Below, one piece after another: positions 26,251 to 34,607 of a DNA stretch of 64,000 nt. Source of the DNA: Paenibacillus silviterrae (GTDB lineage: Bacteria > Bacillota > Bacilli > Paenibacillales > NBRC-103111). Location of the stretch: contig NZ_JASKUT010000001.1 of assembly GCF_030167925.1 (NCBI RefSeq), positions 2,976,001 to 3,040,000 of the forward strand. Direction: 5' to 3'. Below the pieces are notes generated by a model that saw nothing but the letters and a program-made list of their open reading frames with translations, was not told the DNA's origin and made no database searches. Positions within the stretch are counted from its first letter, which is position 1. Each line of letters begins with the position of its first letter. The translations under genes and the position numbers were made by a program.

Positions 26251-27045
26251 CTACGCCTGGCCCTTGAAGAATGCCAGAATCTCGTCCGCCAGCTGCCGCG
26301 GCGCTTCCATCATGCTCATATGGCCGGCTCCTGCGATGAGCGCCTGACGGATGTGTCCTCCTGACGCGGAGAACGTTCGAGCCGGAGCCACGATCTGGTC
26401 TTCCTCCCCGGCTACCAGCAGGACCGGCACCTTCGCCTCGGACAGCACCTGGTTCCGGTCAGGTCGCGTTCGCATGCCCTCCAGCGTCCGAATCGCCCCG
26501 CCGGGGGAAGTCCCGAGACCGATCTGCCGCGCTTTGGTCACAGCCTCCGGCATCGACTCCACATGCTTAGGAGCGAACAGCCGGGGAATCAGACCCTCCA
26601 AGAACACAGGCAGTCCCTGCTCCCCTATCGTTTGCATTCCCTTCAATCGGCCTTCCTTGCCCTTCTCATCATCGGGGAACGCGGTGGAATGCACCAATCC
26701 GAAGGCCGTCAGCCGATCGGCATGTTGCTCCGCAAGAGCCAGCGTAATATAACCTCCCAGCGAATGCCCTAAGACACTCGCCTGCTTCAGCGCCAGCGTG
26801 TCAAGCAATCCTGCAATGTCCGCAGCCATCTCCTCCATAGAGGAACTCGTATCGGGAGCCGAGGAAGCCCCGTGCCCCCTCAGGTCGGGAACAATCACCC
26901 GAAGCTCTGTCTGCAGCAGCGGCACGACCTCGTCCCAATACGCCGAGCTGCCGCAAAATCCGTGCAGCAGCACAACCGGCTGTCCGCTTCCCGCTTCATA
27001 ATAAGCAAGCCTCGCTCCGTTTACATCGGCATATCGCTTGTCCAT
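26251..27045 (-). CDS. Alpha/beta-hydrolase
   Basis: 264 residues. It has the oxyanion motif LHGFCGSSAYWD, the nucleophile elbow GHSLGG (serine near 93), an acid in GEEDQIVAP and the catalytic histidine in GAGHMSMMEAPRQ, all in the right order. A cap domain with SMPEAVTKARQ is in the middle. Close relatives are esterases, haloperoxidases or lactonases; the substrate cannot be named. Both flanks are intergenic, so it is a single-gene unit. Confidence 0.9.
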   Translation of the reverse strand: MDKRYADVNGARLAYYEAGSGQPVVLLHGFCGSSAYWDEVVPLLQTELRVIVPDLRGHGASSAPDTSSSMEEMAADIAGLLDTLALKQASVLGHSLGGYITLALAEQHADRLTAFGLVHSTAFPDDEKGKEGRLKGMQTIGEQGLPVFLEGLIPRLFAPKHVESMPEAVTKARQIGLGTSPGGAIRTLEGMRTRPDRNQVLSEAKVPVLLVAGEEDQIVAPARTFSASGGHIRQALIAGAGHMSMMEAPRQLADEILAFFKGQA

Positions 27046-27123
27046 CCTCTGACCACAACCTTCCGCTTAATCTCCATGCTTACTCCTATTATATCTCTTC
27101 TCCCCCACCCTAGCCAAAATGAT

Positions 27124-27172
27124 AAAAAAGCCCGGCAGTATGCACCGAGCGTAAAGGTGCAGGCTGTCGGGC
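27124..27172 (-). terminator. Terminator of the SLH-PrcB gene
   Basis: On the minus strand a long interrupted stem (GCCCGxCAG...TGCACC with GGTGCA...CTGxCGGGC) is followed by TTTTTT. Confidence 0.85.
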
Positions 27173-27185
27173 CGCGTTAAGCCTG

Positions 27186-28082
27186 TTATTTTACCGGCTC
27201 TGCCACCGGTTGATACTTGGTTGAGACGTACGTTACGGCCTTAGGCTCCGTAATGACGGTCAAATAGCTCATGTCCGGCTTCGGATCCGTCACGGCATAC
27301 TGCACATAGGCCTTGTCGCCCTCGAAGCGAATGCCGGTAATGGCGATGGCATATCCTGAGCTCGGCTTCTCCCCGCGGGAGAGCGTCACCTTATTGACCT
27401 CCTCGCTCACCTTCTCCACGGTAACCTGAACCTCTTCCGCCGGGGCAGGCTTCTCGGTGTGGGATTCCACGAACTTGATCGCATTGTGCACCCATACGGC
27501 CGCTTCGCCGCGGGTGATCTCGCGCTTCGGATACGCCATTCCATCTATCGGCGTCGAGAGCTTGTGCAGGAACAGCCGCTGCAGGCTGTAGTTATATTGA
27601 GGATCCACCTGATCGGCATCCTTCAGGTTGATAAGCATCTTGATCACCGGGAAGCTTCCCTTCGTATCGATAGCCTGAATCAGCAGGTGCGCAAACTGCT
27701 CTCTCGTAATGGTGCCGTTCGGATCCACATCCTTCGGAATCGACAAACCATTAAGATGAGCAATGATAAAAGCTTCGGCATACCAAGCGTCATTGGCGAC
27801 CGTCGTAAAATAGTCGGAGGCTTCAGGCTTCTTAATAAACCGGATGTTATCGATATTCAGGTCCAGACCCTTCACCAGCAGCTGTATGCTTTGAGCGAAG
27901 CTGATCTTGTTCTTTGGAGCGAATCTCTCCGCATCGACGCCGCTTACGATCCCGCGGGATTTCAAGGTCATAATCGATTCCTTCTGCTCAGGGCTGTCTA
28001 TGTCGTTAAAAGCAAACACCGAGCCGGCCGTTACAGAGCATAACAGCGCAGCCGTCGTAAGAAGAGTTACTACTTTTTTCAT
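27186..28082 (-). CDS. Secreted SLH-domain protein with C-terminal PrcB-like domain
   Basis: 298 residues after choosing ATG 28082 (MKKVVTLLTTAALLCSVTAG signal peptide, cleavage after VFA), preceded by AAGGTGAT. Three SLH-like repeats fill about residues 25-200 (FNDIDSPEQKESIMTLKSRG, FTTVANDAWYAEAF, and a third ending RGEAAVWVHNAIKF). Residues 225-298 resemble the PrcB C-terminal domain (SRGEKPSSGYAIAITG and a closing VTEPKAVTY-type strand). It would be displayed at the cell surface. The SLH repeats lack some canonical residues, so wall binding may be weak. Confidence 0.85.
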   Translation of the reverse strand: MKKVVTLLTTAALLCSVTAGSVFAFNDIDSPEQKESIMTLKSRGIVSGVDAERFAPKNKISFAQSIQLLVKGLDLNIDNIRFIKKPEASDYFTTVANDAWYAEAFIIAHLNGLSIPKDVDPNGTITREQFAHLLIQAIDTKGSFPVIKMLINLKDADQVDPQYNYSLQRLFLHKLSTPIDGMAYPKREITRGEAAVWVHNAIKFVESHTEKPAPAEEVQVTVEKVSEEVNKVTLSRGEKPSSGYAIAITGIRFEGDKAYVQYAVTDPKPDMSYLTVITEPKAVTYVSTKYQPVAEPVK

Positions 28083-28254
28083 TAGGATCATCATCACCTT
28101 TATCACGAAAATGGGAAGTACTCCGGAGTTACCTTCATGACGCCGGCACCTCGTCAAAGGTTGCAGCTCCGGCGAATAAAATCGGTATGAGCGGCAAATC
28201 CGGGCATACAATTAGAAATACGCCGATTCATTTATCTAATTGGAGGGATGCCGA

Positions 28255-28410
28255 ATGCCCCAATCCTTAATTCAGATTGCTTTGATTTTGATTATTGCCC
28301 GTTCCGGTTACCGTGCGTTTACTTGCATGCAGAAGCTGCGTAAGCCTTGGCTTGATTTGCTGCATTATATATCGGTGGCCGTAGTAGCGTTAGGCTTCCT
28401 GATTCGTTAA
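28255..28410 (+). CDS. 51-residue membrane protein (not previously listed)
   Basis: The ATG at 28255 follows GGAGGG by seven bases. The frame runs to TAA at 28408-28410 and encodes a 51-residue protein with two hydrophobic segments (SLIQIALILIIA and HYISVAVVALGFLI) separated by a basic, polar loop (RSGYRAFTCMQKLRKPW). A hairpin follows about 30 bases later. It is divergent from the SLH-PrcB gene. The good ribosome binding site, hairpin topology and terminator make it a credible gene. I do not recognise a family. Confidence 0.7.
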   Translation: MPQSLIQIALILIIARSGYRAFTCMQKLRKPWLDLLHYISVAVVALGFLIR

Positions 28411-28438
28411 ACCATTGTAGTCTAAGGCATATATAACA

Positions 28439-28486
28439 GAAGCTCTCCGCGAATCCAAACTTTGGATACCGGAGGGCTATTTTCAT
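28439..28486 (+). terminator. Terminator of the 51-residue membrane protein gene
   Basis: AGxTCTCCG...ATCCAA pairs with TTGGAT...CGGAGxGCT, then ATTTTCATTT. Confidence 0.7.
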
Positions 28487-28571
28487 TTATTTACCCTTGT
28501 GATAAAATGTACAATTATTCCATAGATTTGTCGATCAATGACGAATTTCCTTGAAAAATCTTACATACATA

Positions 28572-28601
28572 TTGACCGCTTCCCATGAACGGTGGTAGAA
28601 T
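28572..28601 (+). promoter_or_regulatory. Promoter of the ribose-type ABC transporter operon
   Basis: TTGACC (28572-28577) and TAGAAT (28596-28601), 18-bp spacer, start near 28608. Confidence 0.75.
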
Positions 28602-28614
28602 ACGGATAACCAAG

Positions 28615-28631
28615 TAAACCCATTGGGTTTA
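28615..28631. promoter_or_regulatory. 17-bp perfect palindrome, probable operator
   Basis: TAAACCCA-T-TGGGTTTA begins about seven bases after the predicted transcription start, an excellent repressor position. The regulator is not in the window. Confidence 0.65.
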
Positions 28632-28666
28632 TCAGAAACATATACATAGGGGAGGAATTATTTATT

Positions 28667-29764
28667 ATGAGCAAGTGGAAACAATCCGTTGTCATGCTTC
28701 TCGTGCTGGTGCTGTCCATCGGACTGCTCGCCTGCGGCGCCAAGCCGGCAACGACAGAGCAAGCAAGTAAGCCGGAGGGCAATGCCGCGGCAGGTGGAGC
28801 TGCAAGTCTTGACGGTAAGAAGATCGCACTCATTATGCAGATTAACCTCGGTACCTTCTCCGCGCAATACATTGAGGGCGTGAAGGAGCAGACGGAAAAG
28901 CTGGGCGGGAAAGTCACTGTATTTACAGCGGACGGCGACCTCGCCAAGATGTCCTCCAACCTGGATGCCGCCATTAACCAGAAATTCGACGCGATTCTCA
29001 TCGACCACGGTACGGCTGAAGCGCTGGATGCAGGTGTGAAGAAAGCGATCGAGCGTAAGATTCCGGTTGTTGCCTTCGATGCGGACCTCAAGGTTCCGGG
29101 CGTTACCGTATTGGAGCAAGGTGACCAGAAGATGGCGGAACTGACGCTGGATCGTCTTGCCAAGGATATCGGCGGTAAAGGAAACATCGTGAAGATCTGG
29201 GTTGCCGGCTTCGCCCCGATGGAGCGTCGTCAAATTGCTTACAAGTCTTTCCTTGAAAAGAACAAGGACATTAAAGAAATCGCCGCTTTCGGTGCCGCTT
29301 CCCAGAACACGGCGCTGGACACGCAAGCGCAAATGGAAGCGATCCTGAAGAAGTATCCGAACAAAGGCGATATCGCTGCCGTTTGGGCTTCCTGGGATGA
29401 ATTCGCCAAGGGCGCTGCCCGCGCGATCGAGCAAGCAGGCCGTACGGAAATTAAAGTATACGGCATCGACATGAGCGATGAGGATCTGCAAATGATCCAA
29501 AATCCGAAAAACCCTTGGATCGCTTCCGCTGCCGTAGATCCGAAAGACATCGGCCGCATTCAAGTGCGCTACGCTTACCAAAAGATCAAGGGCGAGCAAA
29601 CGCCTGAGAAGGTTGTACTGGATCCGGTATTCGTTTCCCGCGACCAGCTGCCGCAAACGCAAATCTCCACTGCTCAGCTTAGCGAGCATGTGAAGGGCTG
29701 GGGTAACAGCCAGCAGGGCTATACCGATTGGTTGAAGCAAGCCGAGAAGCCTGTGCAGAAGTAA
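28667..29764 (+). CDS. Sugar ABC transporter substrate-binding lipoprotein (RbsB-like)
   Basis: 365 residues. A lipoprotein signal peptide (VLVLSIGLLACG, cysteine near residue 23) is followed by an acidic/alanine-rich tether, then a type I periplasmic-binding fold starting KKIALIMQINLGTFSAQYIEGV. NLDAAINQKFDAILID and VVAFDADLKVPGV match the RbsB family of ribose/galactose/inositol binding proteins. It captures a sugar outside the membrane for the transporter encoded downstream. GGGGAGG precedes the ATG. A hairpin follows it inside the operon. Sugar identity is not visible. Confidence 0.9.
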   Translation: MSKWKQSVVMLLVLVLSIGLLACGAKPATTEQASKPEGNAAAGGAASLDGKKIALIMQINLGTFSAQYIEGVKEQTEKLGGKVTVFTADGDLAKMSSNLDAAINQKFDAILIDHGTAEALDAGVKKAIERKIPVVAFDADLKVPGVTVLEQGDQKMAELTLDRLAKDIGGKGNIVKIWVAGFAPMERRQIAYKSFLEKNKDIKEIAAFGAASQNTALDTQAQMEAILKKYPNKGDIAAVWASWDEFAKGAARAIEQAGRTEIKVYGIDMSDEDLQMIQNPKNPWIASAAVDPKDIGRIQVRYAYQKIKGEQTPEKVVLDPVFVSRDQLPQTQISTAQLSEHVKGWGNSQQGYTDWLKQAEKPVQK

Positions 29765-29776
29765 ATTTGAGTTATG

Positions 29777-29809
29777 ATCCCATCGGCGCTATGCTGCCGG
29801 TGGGATTTT
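29777..29809 (+). terminator. Intra-operon hairpin (attenuator or mRNA stabiliser)
   Basis: ATCCCAxCGGC and GCCGxTGGGAT pair over an eight-base loop, then TTTTC, between the binding-protein gene and the ATPase gene. Such hairpins often keep binding protein more abundant than the rest of the transporter. Confidence 0.7.
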
Positions 29810-29840
29810 CAGATTATGGGCGAAGGAGCGAGGAACGTTA

Positions 29841-31355
29841 ATGAAGAATGCAGATGCCGCATCTCTTTTGCAAATGAAGGCGATTGTGAAATCGTTCCCA
29901 GGCGTGCGTGCCCTGCAGGAGGTGGACTTTGAGGTCCGTCGGGGCGAGATCCACGCGCTCCTCGGAGCGAACGGCGCCGGGAAGAGCACGCTGATGAAGA
30001 TTTTGTCCGGCGCTTACCGGCCGGATGGGGGCCGGATCCTGCTGGAGGGGCAGGAGCTGTCGATCGGCAGCCCGCTCGATGCCATTCGCAGCGGAATCCA
30101 GTGCGTTTATCAGGAGGTGGATACCGCGCTCGTTCCTACTTTGTCGGTAGCGGAGAACATCATGCTCGACAAGCTTACCTCCGGCAGCGGCTGGATTCAG
30201 TGGCGAGGGCTCAAGCAGGAAGCCGCTCGAGCGCTGGAGGGAATCGGCCTCGGCGGCTTCGATGTCGACCGGCCGGCCGCGGAGCTGACCATTGCTCAGA
30301 AGCAGCTGGTGCTGATCGCCCGGGCGCTGGTGCAGAAGGCTCGGCTGATCATTTTTGACGAGCCGACCGCTCCGCTGTCCGGCGAGGAAACCGAGCAGCT
30401 GTTCCGCATTCTCGAGCGCTTGAAGGCCGAAGGCGTCGGCTGCGTCTTCATCTCCCACCGGCTGTCCGAGGTGTTCCGCATCTGCGACCGCATCACGGTC
30501 ATGCGAGACGGGCGGCGCATCTCGACGAAGCCCGCCGCGGACACCGACGCGAAGGCCGTCGTGGAGGAAATGCTGGGCAAGCCGTTCGAGGAGGAATTCC
30601 CGAAGGCGGCGGCAACGATCGGCGAGCCGCTGCTGGAGGCTCGCGGGCTGACCAGCGGCACGAAGGTGCGCGGCGTGGACCTGACCGTGCGGCGCGGCGA
30701 GATCGTCGGCGTCGTAGGCCTGGTCGGCGCCGGCAAGACGGAGCTGTCGCGCGTGCTGTTCGGCGCGGACCGGCTGGACGCGGGCGAGCTGCGGCTCAGC
30801 GGGCAGCGGCTGCAGCTGCGTGAGCCTTCCGACGCCGTGAATGCCGGGCTTGCGCTCGTTCCGGAGGAACGCCGCAAGCAGGGCATCCTCGTGGAGCAGT
30901 CGGTGAAGGCGAACCTGGCGCTGCCGCTGCTGAAGCAGCTGAGCAAGCTCAGCTTCGTGAGCCGCCGCCGGGAGGCGGCGAATGCGGAGGAGCGCATTCG
31001 CGAGCTCGGCATTCAGCCGACGAATGCGCTGCAGCTTGTGAAGTACTTGAGCGGCGGCAATCAGCAGAAGGTGGCGGTGGGCAAGTGGCTGCCGACGAAC
31101 GCGCAGGTATATTTGTTCGATGAGCCGACCAAGGGCGTCGATGTCGGGGCGAAGAGCGATATTTTCCGCCTGATCGGCAGGCTCGCTCAGGAAGGCAAGG
31201 GCATTGTTTATTTTTCCTGTGAAATTGCAGAAATTCTTGGCATTGCGGACCGGATTCTTGTCATGAGCTACGGCAGGATTGTGAAGGAGCTGACTCGTGA
31301 GGAAGCGACGCAGGAGCTGATTTTGTATTATGCCAGCAGCGGGGAGGCTGTGTGA
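29841..31355 (+). CDS. Sugar ABC transporter ATP-binding protein, two ATPase domains (RbsA-like)
   Basis: 504 residues with two nucleotide-binding domains, the layout of RbsA/MglA/XylG. Domain 1: Walker A GANGAGKSTL, signature LTIAQKQ (degenerate, as usual here), Walker B LIIFDEPTAPLS. Domain 2: GLVGAGKTEL, LSGGNQQKV, YLFDEPTKGVD. It powers uptake of the sugar caught by the upstream lipoprotein. Bases 30560-31100 are markedly richer in GC than the flanks, which also yields a long spurious frame on the other strand. Confidence 0.93.
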   Translation: MKNADAASLLQMKAIVKSFPGVRALQEVDFEVRRGEIHALLGANGAGKSTLMKILSGAYRPDGGRILLEGQELSIGSPLDAIRSGIQCVYQEVDTALVPTLSVAENIMLDKLTSGSGWIQWRGLKQEAARALEGIGLGGFDVDRPAAELTIAQKQLVLIARALVQKARLIIFDEPTAPLSGEETEQLFRILERLKAEGVGCVFISHRLSEVFRICDRITVMRDGRRISTKPAADTDAKAVVEEMLGKPFEEEFPKAAATIGEPLLEARGLTSGTKVRGVDLTVRRGEIVGVVGLVGAGKTELSRVLFGADRLDAGELRLSGQRLQLREPSDAVNAGLALVPEERRKQGILVEQSVKANLALPLLKQLSKLSFVSRRREAANAEERIRELGIQPTNALQLVKYLSGGNQQKVAVGKWLPTNAQVYLFDEPTKGVDVGAKSDIFRLIGRLAQEGKGIVYFSCEIAEILGIADRILVMSYGRIVKELTREEATQELILYYASSGEAV

Positions 31356-31361
31356 TTCGTC

Positions 31362-32348
31362 ATGAAAGACAAGTTTCTGGACTATTCCTATAAATACGGT
31401 GCTTTGGTCATTATCGCCGCTGTTTTTGTTGCATTTACCCTGCTTAATGAGCACTTTCTTTCGTACGATAATTTGGCGGACATATTGCGTTCCATTTCTA
31501 TCGTTACGTTCGTCGCGATTGGAGTGACGTTCTCTCAGATCGTCGACGGCTTCGACCTGTCGGTTGGCTCTACCGTCTCTCTAACGACGGTGGTGGTGGC
31601 GACGATGATGGTTTGGTACCAGCTGCCTCTTATCGTGGTATTGACGGTTCCGCTGCTCATCGGTATCGTTATCGGTTTGCTGAACGCTTTCCTTATCGTG
31701 AAGGTGCGTATACCCGATCTGCTCGCCACACTGGCCGTCATGTATATCATCGGTGGCGTTCATAAGACGTATACGAAGGGCTTCTCCATCTATAACAACA
31801 TGCAAATGACCGACGGGACGAAAGCCCCCGGCAAATTCACCGAGTCGTTCCTCTGGATCGGCAAGGGAGAGCTGCTAGGCCTGCCTGTACCGGTCGTCCT
31901 AATGATCGTTGCGGTCGTGGCCGTGCATATTTTCCTGACCTATACCCGCTTCGGCCGCCAGCTGTACGTAACCGGCGGCAACCAGGAGGCGGCGCGTCTC
32001 TCAGGGATTCAGGTCAACAAGGTTCGAACGATAGCGTATGTGCTGTCCGGGATCTTCGCTGCGGTTGGCGGAATCTTGTTCGCCGCACGGGTCGGCTCCG
32101 GCCAGATCGACGCCGGCGCTCCGCTTCTCATGGAGGCGGTCGCCGCCGTGTTCGTCGGCTTCTCCGTCCTCGGCGCCGGCAAGCCGAACGTGATCGGAAC
32201 GTTCTTCGGAGCGGTGCTGATCGGCGTTCTGCTGAACGGCCTGACGATGCTCAACCTGCCTTACTATGCCTTCGATATCATCAAAGGCACCGTGCTTGTG
32301 CTCGCACTGGCGATTACGTTCATTCACTTGAACCGCCGGAGAGCATAA
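31362..32348 (+). CDS. Sugar ABC transporter permease (RbsC-like)
   Basis: 328 residues with eight to ten hydrophobic segments. GFDLSVGSTVSLTTVVVA and GNQEAARLSGIQVNKVRTIAYVLSG are hallmark stretches of the RbsC/MglC family; the latter contacts the ATPase. It starts six bases after the ATPase stop. A terminator follows 12 bases after its own stop. The set of three genes is complete, with no local kinase or catabolic gene, so the sugar must be processed elsewhere. Confidence 0.93.
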   Translation: MKDKFLDYSYKYGALVIIAAVFVAFTLLNEHFLSYDNLADILRSISIVTFVAIGVTFSQIVDGFDLSVGSTVSLTTVVVATMMVWYQLPLIVVLTVPLLIGIVIGLLNAFLIVKVRIPDLLATLAVMYIIGGVHKTYTKGFSIYNNMQMTDGTKAPGKFTESFLWIGKGELLGLPVPVVLMIVAVVAVHIFLTYTRFGRQLYVTGGNQEAARLSGIQVNKVRTIAYVLSGIFAAVGGILFAARVGSGQIDAGAPLLMEAVAAVFVGFSVLGAGKPNVIGTFFGAVLIGVLLNGLTMLNLPYYAFDIIKGTVLVLALAITFIHLNRRRA

Positions 32349-32359
32349 ACCCATACATA

Positions 32360-32396
32360 GCCCCATTCGGCGCAGTCGCCGGGTGGGGCTATTTTT
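32360..32396. terminator. Bidirectional terminator after the sugar transporter operon
   Basis: AGCCCCA (32360-32366) and TGGGGCT (32385-32391), with an inner GGCG/CGCC pair, then ATTTTTT. Confidence 0.85.
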
Positions 32397-32664
32397 TGGC
32401 CGCTCTCACCTTGATGGCGATCAGATCAACGAGCAGACCCGCCGCGAACCAGAACCCCAAATGCAAAGCATACAGCAGGGCATGCCAAGCTTCTTCATTC
32501 CCCATAGTCTCATGCAGCCTTGCGACTGTTCCTTCCAGCGCCATATTTAAAGGGTTCGTCATGAAAATGGGAATATTTTTGTCATCATGGCCCGTCAGGT
32601 GGTTGAGACAAATCAGCGAAGAGAACAGCAGAAGCCAGAAGGTGAAGGTTCGGGATATTTTCAT
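32389..32664 (-). CDS. Small membrane protein of unknown function
   Basis: 91 residues from ATG 32664, which follows GGAGG by eight bases; an upstream in-frame ATG lacks a site. Two hydrophobic segments (FTFWLLLFSSLICL and ALHLGFWFAAGLLVDLIAI) flank a polar loop rich in charged residues and a histidine (HLTGHDDKN). The C terminus is basic. I do not recognise the family. Convergent with the sugar operon. Confidence 0.65.
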   Translation of the reverse strand: MKISRTFTFWLLLFSSLICLNHLTGHDDKNIPIFMTNPLNMALEGTVARLHETMGNEEAWHALLYALHLGFWFAAGLLVDLIAIKVRAAKK

Positions 32665-32858
32665 CGTAGGAGCCTCCATTCTTTATCGTAGCGTGTAAGA
32701 TCAATGTAGCATCACTGCCAAACGGGAAACAGTACTATGTTTCTTTAGTACCCCTGAACCAAAGCAGCATGGCGCTCTCTGCCGTAACATATACTGAGCG
32801 TAGTGGAGTTGTCCGATTCACTCTATACTTTCCATACGGTTCCGGGGAGGAATGTTAC

Positions 32859-33631
32859 ATGACTGCCGGTATATTCCGGTGGCTCAACCTATTAGGGCTG
32901 GCTGCCGTGCTTGTGATGAACGGACTTGCGAATGCGCTTCCGCTTGGAGGCAGGACGACGGGAGAAATATCCGCTATGTTTCCCGTGCAGATCACACCGG
33001 CCCCGTATGCCTTTTCGATCTGGGGCCTGATCTATGCTCTCTTGATCGCCTACGGCTGGGTGCAAGCTTCTCCGCAAGACGCAGCCGTCCGGAGGTGCTG
33101 GGAGCGAACCCTTGGTTCCTGATCAGCTGCTTCTTCAACATCGGCTGGCTGCTGCTTTGGCACCAGCTGCAGATTGCCGCGTCCGTGTTCGCTATGCTCG
33201 GTCTGCTCTTCTCCCTGATCGGCTGCTATCTCGGCACACGGCCCCAAGGCATATCCGGCGATCCCGTGATCCGGCTGCTTGTCCAGCTGCCGTTCAGCGT
33301 TTACTTGGGCTGGATCTCGGTGGCGACGATCGTCAATAGTACGGTTGCCTTGTCCGCAGCGGGCTGGAACGGCTTTGGCTGGTCCGGTACAGTCTGGACG
33401 GTCATCCTGCTCGCTGTGGCCGCGGTTCTCGCACTGCTGATCGGCTCCCGTTATCACGATCCGGCGTACGTACTGGTCTTTGTCTGGGCCTTCATTGCCA
33501 TCGGAGCAGCGAACCTGCGGCTCGATCCGATCGTCGCGTATGCCTCTTGGACGGCTGCCCTGCTTCTGCTCGGCTTCGCCCTGTGGCTGCTGCTCTCGAA
33601 CAGGCAAGCCCATACCTCTGCGGCTGCGTAA
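32859..33631 (+). pseudogene. TspO/tryptophan-rich sensory protein-like gene, frameshifted
   Basis: The ATG at 32859 follows GGGGAGG. The first frame gives 87 residues (MTAGIFRWLNLLGLAAVLVM... to ...QASPQDAAVRR) with TspO features such as WGLIYALL, then reaches TGA at 33120. A second frame reads NPWFLISCFFNIGWLLLWHQ onward to 33631 with five further helices and the residues expected for the rest. Inserting one base near 33094-33098 (probably GGG reduced to GG) gives a continuous 257-residue protein. TspO-like proteins bind porphyrins or other hydrophobic ligands. The break may be a sequencing error. Confidence 0.75.
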
Positions 33632-33682
33632 TGGATATTCTCCTCCCGATGATGGCAACCTATAATCCGGGAGGTGATTTCC

Positions 33683-33823
33683 ATGTCAGGCAGAAATAAC
33701 AAGCCCAAGAACGACGGACCGGCCAGCGAGCCGTCCCGTCTGGATCAGTTCGGCGACAAGCTGGCGGAGGACACGGTGTCCGCAAGTCAAGCGGAAGCTT
33801 GCGACAACAACGAAAAGCGCTAA
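33683..33823 (+). CDS. 46-residue hydrophilic protein
   Basis: The ATG at 33683 is preceded by GGGAGGTGA, a near-ideal ribosome binding site, seven bases away. The frame encodes 46 residues (MSGRNNKPKNDGPASEPSRL, then an acidic stretch, ending EACDNNEKR). It is followed 15 bases later by a very strong terminator. It is 51 bases after the TspO-like gene and may share its transcript. There is no known domain. Confidence 0.7.
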   Translation: MSGRNNKPKNDGPASEPSRLDQFGDKLAEDTVSASQAEACDNNEKR

Positions 33824-33837
33824 CCATACATGACCAA

Positions 33838-33881
33838 ACAAGGCTGAACACCCGGATTGGCTGTCCGGGGTTCAGCCTTTG
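33838..33881. terminator. Bidirectional terminator between the 46-residue protein and amino-acid permease genes
   Basis: AAGGCTGAAC and GTTCAGCCTT, with an inner CCGGA/TCCGG, give a stem of about 16 pairs flanked by A- and T-rich ends. Confidence 0.85.
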
Positions 33882-33916
33882 TTATGTGCGCTGCCGTTTG
33901 CAAGCCCGATGGCCCG

Positions 33917-34570
33917 CTATACTTGCCTCGCCTCCAGCCTTCCCGCCACCAGCGACAACGAATAATTCACGACGAAGTAGATGAGTGCGGCGAGGAGCAA
34001 AATCGGGATAACGAAGTTGATATTTTGCCCGGAAATGATCTGCGCGTTATGCATCAGCTCCGGCAGTGATACCACGACGGCCAGAGAGGTGTCCTTGAGC
34101 AGCGAGATGAACTGGCTCACCATCGGCGGCACCATCCGGCGCAGCGCTTGGGGAAGCAGCACATAGCGCAGTGCCTGCACGTAGGACAGTCCTGACGAAC
34201 GAGCCGCTTCCAGCTGCCCCTTGTCGATCGACATAAGCCCGCTGCGCACGATTTCGGACACCATGGCCGCCTCGAACACTGTAAGGGCGACAATGACGCC
34301 GGTCACGAGATCCAGTTTGATCCCTATCTCCGGCAGGGCGAACTTCGTAAAGAAAATAATCAGCAGCAGCGGCAAATTCCGCACGACCTCCACCAAAACG
34401 GCAAGCACTGGGGAAACGACGGGAACCTTGGCAAACCGGAGGGTCCCGATCAGCGCCCCGATGAAGAAGCTGGCGACAATCGCCGCCGCTGCCACCGTCA
34501 GCGTCATCCATAAGCCTTCCAGCAGAAATCGAAGATTAGCCGGAGAATACGCCTCAAGCAGGTGTTCCAT
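33917..34570 (-). CDS. glnP: Amino-acid ABC transporter permease (GlnP-like)
   Basis: 217 residues with five hydrophobic helices. It carries the HisM/GlnP family motif EAARSSGLSYVQALRYVLLPQALRRM (ATPase-contact loop). It is the last gene of a four-gene leftward operon in the order glnQ-glnH-glnM-glnP, as in Bacillus subtilis. With GlnM it forms the membrane channel for glutamine or another amino acid. A shared terminator lies beyond. Confidence 0.82.
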   Translation of the reverse strand: MEHLLEAYSPANLRFLLEGLWMTLTVAAAAIVASFFIGALIGTLRFAKVPVVSPVLAVLVEVVRNLPLLLIIFFTKFALPEIGIKLDLVTGVIVALTVFEAAMVSEIVRSGLMSIDKGQLEAARSSGLSYVQALRYVLLPQALRRMVPPMVSQFISLLKDTSLAVVVSLPELMHNAQIISGQNINFVIPILLLAALIYFVVNYSLSLVAGRLEARQV

Positions 34571-34607
34571 CCCAAGCCCCCCTTTCCTTCCGTGTATCCG
34601 TTTTCCG

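Noticed and set aside
29838..31454. A 538-codon open frame on the minus strand
   Set aside because: It is the antisense shadow of the RbsA-like ATPase gene in very GC-rich DNA. It has low-complexity Leu/Arg/Gln composition and no recognisable domain.
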